The notes beneath the pieces are model-generated. The model was given only the letters and a program-made list of their open reading frames with translations. It searched no databases and was not told the origin of the DNA. Of a stretch of DNA of 6,227 nt, positions 1 through 5,539 are shown one piece after another. The position numbers and the translations under genes were made by a program. How positions within the stretch are numbered: position 1 is the stretch's first letter; every line of letters begins with the position of its first letter. The DNA is from an uncultured Verrucomicrobiota bacterium (GTDB lineage Bacteria; Verrucomicrobiota; Verrucomicrobiia; Limisphaerales; UBA9464): the NCBI GenBank assembly GCA_903930165.1, contig CAIYXO010000700.1, forward strand, positions 1 through 6,227, in the 5' to 3' direction.

Positions 1-367
1 AGTAGGCGAGGCTGCGGTTCAGCTGGTGGGCGACCACGAGGACGAGCGAAGCCAGCAGCGTGACCAGGACCTCGCCCACCTCGCCCAGTCCGGTGTCCGA
101 TCCGAATCGGGAGGCTGAGAGAAGGATCCAGCCGGGGGCGACCCACGGCACGACGCGTCCCGACCGGTGGCGTCCCCAGCCCCGGATGGTGGCAACGAGG
201 CTCGTCACCGCGAGGAGTGCGGCGCAGACGCCGTGCGCGGGCCCTCCGGCGAGGTATGACATCCGCGGCGGGAGCCACGGGGCCACGAGGCAATGCAGGG
301 AGACGGCGACCGCCAGCAGCACGCAGGCGCGGTCGATCCGGTTGGTGTCGTCGGGTCCGGTCAGCAT
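1..367 (-). CDS. MerC-domain inner-membrane protein (3' end cut by window edge)
   Basis: The visible 122 residues start at an ATG at 365-367 and run off the left edge with no stop. Four hydrophobic stretches (about 14-33, 43-63, 72-88 and 98-115) suggest a four-helix membrane protein. The first helix carries a His-Cys pair (H25, C26) followed by a proline-rich end (P30, P33, P34), and the visible C-terminus reads AHQLNRSLAY. Both resemble the MerC family, whose members start with an HC-x-x-x-P helix and end near a His-x-Leu-Asn motif. Family members are about 120-140 residues, so little is missing. Classical MerC carries mercuric ions across the inner membrane, but no other mer gene is here. 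The ATG lies 7 bases after the stop of the PepSY gene, so it is probably the fourth gene of a metal-limitation operon and more likely handles zinc or another divalent metal. No clear ribosome-binding site precedes it. The family call rests on motif and topology recognition; the substrate is inferred. Confidence 0.72.
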   Translation of the reverse strand, partial: MLTGPDDTNRIDRACVLLAVAVSLHCLVAPWLPPRMSYLAGGPAHGVCAALLAVTSLVATIRGWGRHRSGRVVPWVAPGWILLSASRFGSDTGLGEVGEVLVTLLASLVLVVAHQLNRSLAY

Positions 368-374
368 GGTTGGT

Positions 375-1526
375 TCAGCAGGGTTCCGCGCCGACCTGCG
401 GCTTCGAGGTGGGAGCCGCGGACCTCCGGCGCGCGTTCCAGAGGACGAAGGAGGAGGCGAAGAGGACGAGCGGGACGAATCCGAGCAGCAGCCAGAGAAC
501 CCGGGTGACGATTCCGCCGAAGGTCCCGACGTGGAGCGGGAACATCGACCTCAACACGCGTTGGGCGGGCGGGCGTTCGGAATGGAGATCGGCCCTCAGC
601 AGACGTCCATCGACCGGATCGACGTGGAGATGGTTGGATCCATCGCGTCTCCATTCGCCGGGGAGACGCTTGCGGACCGTGAAGAGGCCGTTCTCGCCCT
701 CGGGCAGATGGATCCAGTTGGCCGGCGCCTGGGGAAGCACGGCGGTCGAGACCTCCAGGACCCGGTCGAGGGAGATCCAAGGCGTGGTGCCGGTCCGGCG
801 GCCGGGAGCCGGGGAATCCTCCACGGCGGACGACCGGGTGAGAGTGGACGCCAACCAGCGGAAGGGTTCCTTGAAGGGGAAGTAGGCCCCGGTCACGACA
901 ACGACCAGCAGGGGGATGAAGGTCCACATGCCGAGGGCCCGGTGCAGGTCGAAGGTGCGCCGCCGCCATCCGGCTTTGCCCATCACGCGCAAGCCCTCGG
1001 CCCAGGCACGACCGCGGACCGGGATCCACAGGAGGACCCCCGAGACGAGCAGAACCGTCCAGACAAGGGATCCCAAGCAGTTGACCTGCTCGCCCAGACC
1101 GCCGCCGAGCAGCTGGGCGTGGAACAGGTACAGCCATTCCGTGACGTTCCGTTCGGCGAGCTGCGAGCCGAGGGGACGCCCGGTGTAGGGATCCGCGTAG
1201 ACGTGGAAGGAACGTCCCTGCCGATCGTGGCCCCAGAACGAGATCGCCCGATCGGCCGGCTCGGGGAGGTTCACCGTGTGGAACACGGCGCCGGGATGTT
1301 CGAGGAGGGCGCGTTCGTACAGCGGTTGCAGCGCCGTCCTGGGGCCATTCGGAACCACGCGGGTGAGTCCGCCGTGGACGAAGTCCTCGATCTCGTCACG
1401 GAACACGATCATCCCGCCGCTGAGGGAGACGAGCACCAGCCAGGTCCCGAGAACGAGGCCGATCCACCGATGCAGGATGCGGAGGCTTCCGCGGAGGTCG
1501 GACGTCGTGGAACGGCGCGTCTGCAT
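375..1526 (-). CDS. PepSY-associated transmembrane protein
   Basis: This 383-residue protein has the layout of the PepSY_TM family: a cytoplasmic N-terminus, TM1 at about 21-42, a periplasmic PepSY-like region (about 60-125), TM2 at 146-169, TM3 at 199-217, a second periplasmic region (about 220-330) and TM4 at 337-364. Family hallmarks are visible: LHRWIGL before TM1, the SGG end of TM1, FHAQLLGG (135-142), SGVLLWIP, FDLHRALGM (192-200) and LHVGTFGG (331-338). Histidines H19, H136, H195 and H332 sit at membrane borders, where related proteins are thought to carry heme or metal for electron transfer. Relatives include FpvG-type proteins of siderophore-iron reduction and many uncharacterised iron-regulated proteins. 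Here it sits between a CxDPGC small protein and a MerC-like protein, downstream of a ZigA-type GTPase, so a role in zinc starvation or in a shared metal-starvation response is plausible. The start is an ATG 6 bases after the preceding stop, without a recognisable ribosome-binding site, so translational coupling is likely. Family call is firm; function is not. Confidence 0.9.
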   Translation of the reverse strand: MQTRRSTTSDLRGSLRILHRWIGLVLGTWLVLVSLSGGMIVFRDEIEDFVHGGLTRVVPNGPRTALQPLYERALLEHPGAVFHTVNLPEPADRAISFWGHDRQGRSFHVYADPYTGRPLGSQLAERNVTEWLYLFHAQLLGGGLGEQVNCLGSLVWTVLLVSGVLLWIPVRGRAWAEGLRVMGKAGWRRRTFDLHRALGMWTFIPLLVVVVTGAYFPFKEPFRWLASTLTRSSAVEDSPAPGRRTGTTPWISLDRVLEVSTAVLPQAPANWIHLPEGENGLFTVRKRLPGEWRRDGSNHLHVDPVDGRLLRADLHSERPPAQRVLRSMFPLHVGTFGGIVTRVLWLLLGFVPLVLFASSFVLWNARRRSAAPTSKPQVGAEPC

Positions 1527-1532
1527 GGGAGT

Positions 1533-1802
1533 TCAGATCAGGGCGTCGAAGTCCGCGAGGGTGACCTCGGCGAGACACTTGCCGACGCGGAGCCGAAGGG
1601 GCGGGTTCCCGGCCCGGAAGACGACCACCACGGTCTCGGCGTCGGAGCAACCGGGGTCCGCGCAGGCCACCTCGTTGACGGAGACCGTGTCGGAATCGGA
1701 GAGCCCGAGCCGCTCGGAGACCCATTCGCGGAGCCTTCGAGATTCCGTGCGCGTCCCGCGTGCACGGCGGATCGGCGAATCCAGTCGGATCAGGTTCCTC
1801 AT
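1533..1802 (-). CDS. Small conserved-looking protein with CADPGC motif, coupled to ZigA-type GTPase
   Basis: This is an 89-residue soluble protein of unknown function. The ATG (1800-1802) overlaps the GTPase stop codon in an ATGA junction, a classic sign of translational coupling, and the stop is 6 bases before the PepSY start; this fixes the start with good confidence. The N-terminal third is Arg-rich and probably helical (RRARGTRTESRRLREWVSE). It is followed by a likely beta-rich core with C47-A-D-P-G-C52 (bases 1647-1664), a run of valines and FRAGNPPLRLRVGKC with a third cysteine at C76. Two cysteines three or four residues apart in a turn containing Asp, with a third later, could bind a metal ion. 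From memory, similar short proteins occur beside COG0523 GTPases in other bacteria, annotated only as hypothetical; I cannot verify this here. No signal peptide or membrane segment is seen. A metal-binding partner or client of the GTPase is a reasonable hypothesis, not a demonstrated role. Confidence 0.85.
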   Translation of the reverse strand: MRNLIRLDSPIRRARGTRTESRRLREWVSERLGLSDSDTVSVNEVACADPGCSDAETVVVVFRAGNPPLRLRVGKCLAEVTLADFDALI

Positions 1803-3076
1803 GATTCGGAGCGGTCCGTCTCCGCGGATCGGCGGACCGTCGTGGGAATCTCCTCGGGGTCGGAGGGACCCTCCGAGATCCAGGGAGCGAACGGGTCCGG
1901 GAGGCGTGCCCAGGCCTCGGGGCCGGTCTCCATCTCGGCATCGGTGAGGAGGCAGGCGTCGAGGCGAGCGTTCATCGCGTCGGGATTGGCGCGCTGCCCG
2001 ATGAGGACGATCTCCTGGCGACGGTCGCCCCAGGGCTTTTTCCAATCCCGGAGGATCTCGCGGACCTCCCCGTCGTCGTCGGGCCACTGGTTCTTCGGTG
2101 CGGCCGCCCACCAGAGTCCTGCGCCCTCGGTGCGGCAAGCGGGACCGGCCTGGCTCCAGGAGCCGGCCCAGTCGTTGCGTGAGGCGAGCCAGAAGAGCCC
2201 CTTGCTGCGCAGGATCCCGGGCCACTCGGACTCGATGCAGGCCTGGAATCGCTGGGGGTGGAAGGGTCGCCGGGCCCGGTACACCCAGCTGCGGATGCCG
2301 TACTCCTCCGTTTCCGGGGTGTGTTCGCCGCGAAGCTCCTGGAGCCAGCCCGGTGCCCTCTGTGCCTCCTCGAAGTCGAAGAGCCCGGTGCCGACCACCT
2401 CCTGCAGCGGGACCTTCCCGAAGCGGCTGACCACCTGCTTCGCCCCCGGGTTGAGCGCCCTCAGGATTCCACGCAGTTGGTCCAGGTCCGCATCGGCGAC
2501 GAGGTCCGCCTTGTTCAGGACCAGGACGTCGGCGAACTCGACCTGTTCGATGAGGAGATCGACCACGCAACGCTCATCGTCCTCGGCGCGTGCCTGACGG
2601 CGATCGGCGAGGGTGTCCATCGACGCGTAGTCGTGGAGGAACCGGGGGGAATCGACGACGGTGACCAGCGTGTCGAGACGGGCGATGTCGCCGAGACACT
2701 GTCCGTTCTCGTCGGTGAAGGTGAACGTCTCGGCGACCGGCATCGGTTCGGAAATGCCGGTGCTTTCGATGACGAGGCAGTCGAATCGTCCCTGACGGGC
2801 GAGGGCCGCGACCTCGCGGAGGAGATCCTCGCGCAACGTGCAGCAGATGCAGCCGTTGGACATCTCGACGAGGGTCTCCTCGGTCCTGCGGAGTTCCGCG
2901 CCGCCCTGGCGGACGAGGCGGGCGTCGACGTTGACCTCGCTCATGTCGTTGACGATGAGCGCGACGCGGAGGTTCTCGCGGTTGTGGAGGAGATGGTTGA
3001 GCAGCGTCGTCTTCCCGGCGCCGAGGAAGCCGGACAACACGGTCACCGGGAGCTTGAGAGGAATTTCAGGGTTCAC
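1799..3076 (-). CDS. zigA: ZigA-type zinc metallochaperone GTPase (COG0523/CobW family)
   Basis: This 425-residue G3E-family P-loop GTPase is thought to deliver zinc to client enzymes in the cytoplasm when zinc is scarce. Domain order is clear: Walker A GFLGAGKTT (16-24), the COG0523 metal-binding CxCC motif C76-I-C78-C79 within NGCICCTLRED, Walker B-like ESTG (104-107), the guanine-specificity motif NKAD (188-191), then a CobW C-terminal domain (about 255-380). The stretches RGEHTPETEEYGI and RARRPFHPQRF, plus WPGILRSKGLFWLA, match the long ZigA subgroup (about 400 residues) rather than the shorter YjiA or CobW types. A 40-residue acidic and polar tail follows. The start is a GTG at 3074-3076: an in-frame TAA lies 12 bases further upstream (3089-3091) and the P-loop strand begins right after, so no other upstream start is possible. 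No ribosome-binding site is visible. A palindromic operator lies 15 bases upstream of the start. It is probably the first gene of a four-gene operon. Subfamily assignment is strong; zinc is inferred from the family and motif. Confidence 0.93.
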   Translation of the reverse strand: MNPEIPLKLPVTVLSGFLGAGKTTLLNHLLHNRENLRVALIVNDMSEVNVDARLVRQGGAELRRTEETLVEMSNGCICCTLREDLLREVAALARQGRFDCLVIESTGISEPMPVAETFTFTDENGQCLGDIARLDTLVTVVDSPRFLHDYASMDTLADRRQARAEDDERCVVDLLIEQVEFADVLVLNKADLVADADLDQLRGILRALNPGAKQVVSRFGKVPLQEVVGTGLFDFEEAQRAPGWLQELRGEHTPETEEYGIRSWVYRARRPFHPQRFQACIESEWPGILRSKGLFWLASRNDWAGSWSQAGPACRTEGAGLWWAAAPKNQWPDDDGEVREILRDWKKPWGDRRQEIVLIGQRANPDAMNARLDACLLTDAEMETGPEAWARLPDPFAPWISEGPSDPEEIPTTVRRSAETDRSES

Positions 3077-3091
3077 GCGTTGATGGAGTTA

Positions 3092-3112
3092 GGATGCAAA
3101 CGATTTGCATCC
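3092..3112. promoter_or_regulatory. Perfect palindrome upstream of the GTPase operon; probable Fur-superfamily (Zur) operator
   Basis: Two perfect 9-base arms, GGATGCAAA (3092-3100) and TTTGCATCC (3104-3112), flank the spacer CGA. The inner part reads as TGCAAAC-G-ATTTGCA, the 7-1-7 inverted-repeat layout typical of Fur, Zur and Mur operators. It lies 15 bases upstream of the GTG start of the ZigA-type gene, close enough to block a promoter or the transcript start. The sequence differs from the E. coli Zur box (GTTATA-N-TATAAC type), so the regulator identity is inferred from the gene it precedes. A second copy of the core at 3257-3273 supports a real site. Confidence 0.75.
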
Positions 3113-3196
3113 GACTTTCGTGGAATTCGCTTCAGGGACTGCCTGTTGTGGAGTGTCGATCGGAAGACGCGAATGAAGGACGTGGGTGCGGAGTTT

Positions 3197-3220
3197 GTTC
3201 AACCCACGGTCTGGTTGAAC
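3197..3220. repeat. Inverted repeat between the two operators
   Basis: GTTCAACC (3197-3204) and GGTTGAAC (3213-3220) are perfect reverse complements separated by 8 bases. It overlaps a competing stem, CGTGGGT/ACCCACG (3181-3208). If the GTPase operon is transcribed from a promoter near the distal operator, these lie in its leader RNA and could form alternative structures. They could equally be a binding site for another dimeric regulator. No T-run follows, so it is not a standard terminator. Confidence 0.4.
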
Positions 3221-3256
3221 TTCCGGATGAACCTTCGTCCCAAAAGGAGATATTTG

Positions 3257-3273
3257 ATGCAAATAGTTTGCAT
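3257..3273. promoter_or_regulatory. Second copy of the TGCAAA-NNN-TTTGCA operator
   Basis: Perfect 7-base arms ATGCAAA (3257-3263) and TTTGCAT (3267-3273) flank the spacer TAG. Core sequence and spacing are identical to the site at 3092-3112, with centres 163 bases apart. In the 7-1-7 reading it is TGCAAAT-A-GTTTGCA. It could be a second repressor site for the minus-strand GTPase operon, implying a far-upstream promoter and a long leader, or it could serve the plus-strand direction. A good ribosome-binding site, AAGGAGAT at 3244-3251, precedes the ATG that forms the left end of this palindrome. Confidence 0.68.
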
Positions 3274-3526
3274 TTCATCCCTTGGAGTCAAGAAACTCCG
3301 TGTCGTGGTCGCCGGTGGATGGGGATGGCGGGTCGGGATGGGTTTCCCGGTCCTTCAACGGGCGCAAGCCTGCCAAACAACCATTGCCGTTCGCCGGCGA
3401 CCCAATCGAGGGCGTCGCGTCGGCTGGGTCGGAGTTCGAATGGAAGCCGATTCCCGGCCGTCGGCGATTGGGGTCTACCTCCCATTGCCATCGCGTTCCC
3501 ACCGTCCCGGACTACCGCCCGATACC

Positions 3527-5275
3527 ATGCGCTTCCATTCGTTGGGTCCCACTTTGTCGACCTTGGCTTTGGCCCTTTTCGGCGGCGGTTTGCTCGAGGC
3601 CGCTCCGCTGGACTGCCGGGTCACCTGGGTCGGCAACTCGTTCGGCGGGGCCTCGAACCGGTGGGTCCAGAACTTCTTCATCCACACCGCGGTGCAAGCC
3701 GATGGCACGGTCAACACCTGGAGCCATTGGGACGAAGGAGGACGGAAGTTCGGGGTCTACCGCGACGGCGACGTGTTGGGGAACACCAACCTGCGGGCCA
3801 ACAGCCTCGAGACCCGGGACCGGGCGGGAAGGGTTTGGAGGCTGGAGGTCCGGTACACCGATCCCAAACACCAGGAGTGGGAATTCGAACCAGTCGGAAT
3901 CCGGTGTGACGGCAAGCCGGTTTCCTTTCCGGAGCTGCATCAGCCGACGGCCTTGGCGTTGTCGAACGACGGTTCGCTGATGGTGGCCGACTCGGGCACC
4001 GGACCGCGTCAGCAGGTGCTCTTCTATGACATTTCCACGCCGGAGCGTCCGCGTCTGGTGAAGGCCTTCGGCGAACGCGGAGGCATCGGCGCAGGCAAAC
4101 CGGGCGAGATCACGCCGACGAAGTTCTGGGGGATCCGGGGCCTGGGCATGGATGCGGCCGGGAACCTGTATGTGGCCCAGAGCGAGCAGGGATCGGTGCT
4201 GCGGAGCTTCGATACCGCCGGACGCCTGCGCTGGGAACTGCATGGGGAGTTCTTCTGCGACGTCGCCGTGCCCGACCCTTCGGACGACGGCGCGACGTTC
4301 TGGGGAATCCAGGAGCGCTACGCGATGGACTGGACGAAGCCGCCCGGCCGGGATTCCCGATGGACCGGCTACACCCTGCATCGGAACCGGTATCCGAACG
4401 ATCCGCGCGGGCTGATGCACGTGAAGCAGCAGGGGGAACACGGCCTGACGTCGCCCCAGGTCGTGGTCCTAGGAGGCCGGCGGTTCCTGTTCGTGGGCGG
4501 GATGTTCGCGAGCAACTTCATCAACATCTTCCGGTTCGACGGGGAAATCGCGGTGCCGTCGGGCCTGGTGCTGCAATGGAGCCACGGGCTCTACAACACC
4601 GATCTCAAATGGCCTCCGAACAAGCCGGAGGGCGTCTCGTTGTGGCGGGACCGCAACGGCGACGGCGACTACCAGGCCGACGAGTTCGAGGCGAACACCC
4701 CGCGGGTGAAGCCGGGACCGTTCCATGTCGACGCCCGTGGCAACCTTTGGATGGCTTACGGATTCTTCCGCTACGACTTCCAGGGGCTCGATGCCCACGG
4801 CAACCCCATCTACTCGGCGGACAAGATCACCGTGCTGGAGAAGCCGGATGGCGTGGGGACCGTGGCGCGGGTGCTGTACCTCGACGCGAGCGACACGCTG
4901 GTCGTGGCCGAGGAAGGATCCGACATGCGGCATATCGGCCGAGTCCACGTATGCCGCGGCTACCTGGCGGGAAACCGCAAGACGGTCTCCTTCCTTCCGG
5001 GCGCCGGGAAGGAGGCGAGTTGCGTGGCGGCGGCCGGAGACCACGTCTTCACCGGGGGCTGGAAGGAGCGTGGAAAGATCTGGGTGAACCGGATGACGGA
5101 TGGGGCCGAGGTGGGAACCTTCGAGCCGGGTCCGACGGTGGGCGGCGTGGAGAACACCGGTTGGATCGATCTGCTCACCGGGATCCACGCCCACCGGCGC
5201 GCGGACGGCGAGTACCTCGTCTCCGTGGAGGAGAACTACAAGGCCAAGTGCCTCATCTACCGCTGGCGGCCCTGA
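3527..5275 (+). CDS. Exported NHL-type beta-propeller protein with an EF-hand-like calcium loop
   Basis: I do not recognise a named family for this 582-residue protein. It starts with a probable Sec signal peptide (residues 1 to about 26: hydrophobic core STLALALFGGGLL, then EAA before PLD), so it is probably secreted or periplasmic. The body has repeated blade-like segments typical of NHL or SMP-30-like propellers: LALSNDGSLMVADSG (143-157), IRGLGMDAAGNLYVAQSEQGSVLRSFD (203-229), FHVDARGNLWMAYGFFRYD (399-417) and VLYLDASDTLVVAEEGS (449-465). Residues 375-386 (DRNGDGDYQADE) match an EF-hand loop with D375, N377, D379, D381 and E386 as likely calcium ligands. Cysteines are few and scattered, and no catalytic motif stands out. 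The chosen ATG gives a proper signal peptide but lacks a ribosome-binding site. An in-frame ATG at 3257 has a good one but would add 90 residues ahead of the signal peptide. The gene is monocistronic and converges on the pilin-like gene. A ligand-binding or surface role is only a guess. Confidence 0.85.
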   Translation: MRFHSLGPTLSTLALALFGGGLLEAAPLDCRVTWVGNSFGGASNRWVQNFFIHTAVQADGTVNTWSHWDEGGRKFGVYRDGDVLGNTNLRANSLETRDRAGRVWRLEVRYTDPKHQEWEFEPVGIRCDGKPVSFPELHQPTALALSNDGSLMVADSGTGPRQQVLFYDISTPERPRLVKAFGERGGIGAGKPGEITPTKFWGIRGLGMDAAGNLYVAQSEQGSVLRSFDTAGRLRWELHGEFFCDVAVPDPSDDGATFWGIQERYAMDWTKPPGRDSRWTGYTLHRNRYPNDPRGLMHVKQQGEHGLTSPQVVVLGGRRFLFVGGMFASNFINIFRFDGEIAVPSGLVLQWSHGLYNTDLKWPPNKPEGVSLWRDRNGDGDYQADEFEANTPRVKPGPFHVDARGNLWMAYGFFRYDFQGLDAHGNPIYSADKITVLEKPDGVGTVARVLYLDASDTLVVAEEGSDMRHIGRVHVCRGYLAGNRKTVSFLPGAGKEASCVAAAGDHVFTGGWKERGKIWVNRMTDGAEVGTFEPGPTVGGVENTGWIDLLTGIHAHRRADGEYLVSVEENYKAKCLIYRWRP

Positions 5276-5284
5276 ACCGGGTGG

Positions 5285-5304
5285 CCATGACCGCCAGGTC
5301 ATGG
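5285..5304. terminator. Hairpin just after the propeller gene; possible terminator
   Basis: CCATGACC (5285-5292) and GGTCATGG (5297-5304) form a perfect 8-base stem with a four-base loop, starting 9 bases after the stop codon. Only ATTTCC follows, not a run of T, so it is not a textbook intrinsic terminator. It may instead protect the 3' end of the transcript. Confidence 0.4.
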
Positions 5305-5350
5305 ATTTCCGATCCGCTATTCGCGATTCACCGCCATCCCACAGAGGCGG

Positions 5351-5485
5351 CACGCAAAGCCGCAAAGCCGCTGGGGAGCGAGGCGAGAACAGCCGAAGTC
5401 CCGAAACGGAACCGCAAACCGAACGGTGATCGTAATCTCGGTCCCGGATCGGGCTCCCCGTTTGGCGTCTTGGCGTTTTTGCGTG
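5351..5485. repeat. Degenerate CGCAAAGC-type intergenic repeat with inverted ends
   Basis: The left end holds the tandem units CGCAAAGC at 5353-5360 and 5361-5368. The right end holds TTTGCGTG (5478-5485), an exact reverse complement of CACGCAAA (5351-5358). Extending inward, about 17 of the 21 outermost bases pair. CGCAAAGnCGCAAAGnCGC stretches with a matching GCGTTTTTGCGTGAGG end look like dispersed intergenic repeats seen in many high-GC environmental bacteria. Its presence between two converging genes fits a non-coding repeat. No open frame of interest lies inside. Confidence 0.5.
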
Positions 5486-5514
5486 AGGTCGGTCCTTGCT
5501 CCTACTGAACCGTC

Positions 5515-5536
5515 CCGGCTCAGCGCCTGAAACCGG
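5515..5536. terminator. Hairpin just after the pilin-like gene; possible terminator
   Basis: Read on the plus strand, CCGG (5515-5518) pairs with CCGG (5533-5536), and TCAG (5520-5523) pairs with CTGA (5527-5530) around a three-base loop. It begins 3 bases downstream of the minus-strand stop codon. The stem is interrupted and no T-run follows on the minus strand, so this is only a weak terminator candidate. Confidence 0.3.
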
Positions 5537-5539
5537 CCG

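Larger units (their letters stand above)
3113..3526. other. Intergenic region between the divergent GTPase operon and propeller gene
   Basis: No convincing gene is seen here apart from a possible N-terminal extension of the plus-strand gene. Between the two operators there are two inverted repeats sharing bases. CGTGGGT (3181-3187) pairs with ACCCACG (3202-3208), and GTTCAACC (3197-3204) pairs with GGTTGAAC (3213-3220). The two stems cannot form together. A smaller repeat, GGAGT/ACTCC, lies at 3284-3299. The part from about 3300 to 3526 stays open in the frame of the plus-strand gene but encodes an Arg- and Gly-rich stretch with no family look. I could not pick a confident -35/-10 pair on either strand. 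Confidence 0.5.

Noticed and set aside
361..1137. Minus-strand frame of 258 residues overlapping the PepSY gene.
   Set aside because: It is an alternate frame of a recognised gene on the same strand, Pro/Arg-rich, with no motif.
1803..2570. N-terminal extension of the small CADPGC gene inside the GTPase gene.
   Set aside because: The upstream part is an out-of-frame shadow of the GTPase; the ATG in the ATGA overlap starts the family-like protein.
60..2597. Very long plus-strand open frame across the GTPase/PepSY block (845 residues).
   Set aside because: It lies opposite four well-recognised minus-strand genes, has low-complexity Arg/Gly/Pro/Glu composition and no family features. It is open only because of high GC and codon bias on the other strand.
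2258..3256. Upstream extension of the propeller gene frame back into the GTPase gene.
   Set aside because: It would overlap the GTPase in antisense and place a long non-family segment before a clear signal peptide.
3308..3401. Inverted pair GTCGCCGG (3308-3315) and CCGGCGAC (3394-3401).
   Set aside because: Short GC-only arms far apart are expected by chance in DNA of this composition.
3512..5365. Minus-strand frames opposite the propeller gene (309 and 298 residues).
   Set aside because: They are antisense shadows with no recognisable domains and no plausible starts.
4360..5508. Plus-strand frame of 382 residues overlapping the propeller gene and the intergenic gap.
   Set aside because: Arg/Gly-rich shadow frame; the propeller frame has blade repeats and a signal peptide.
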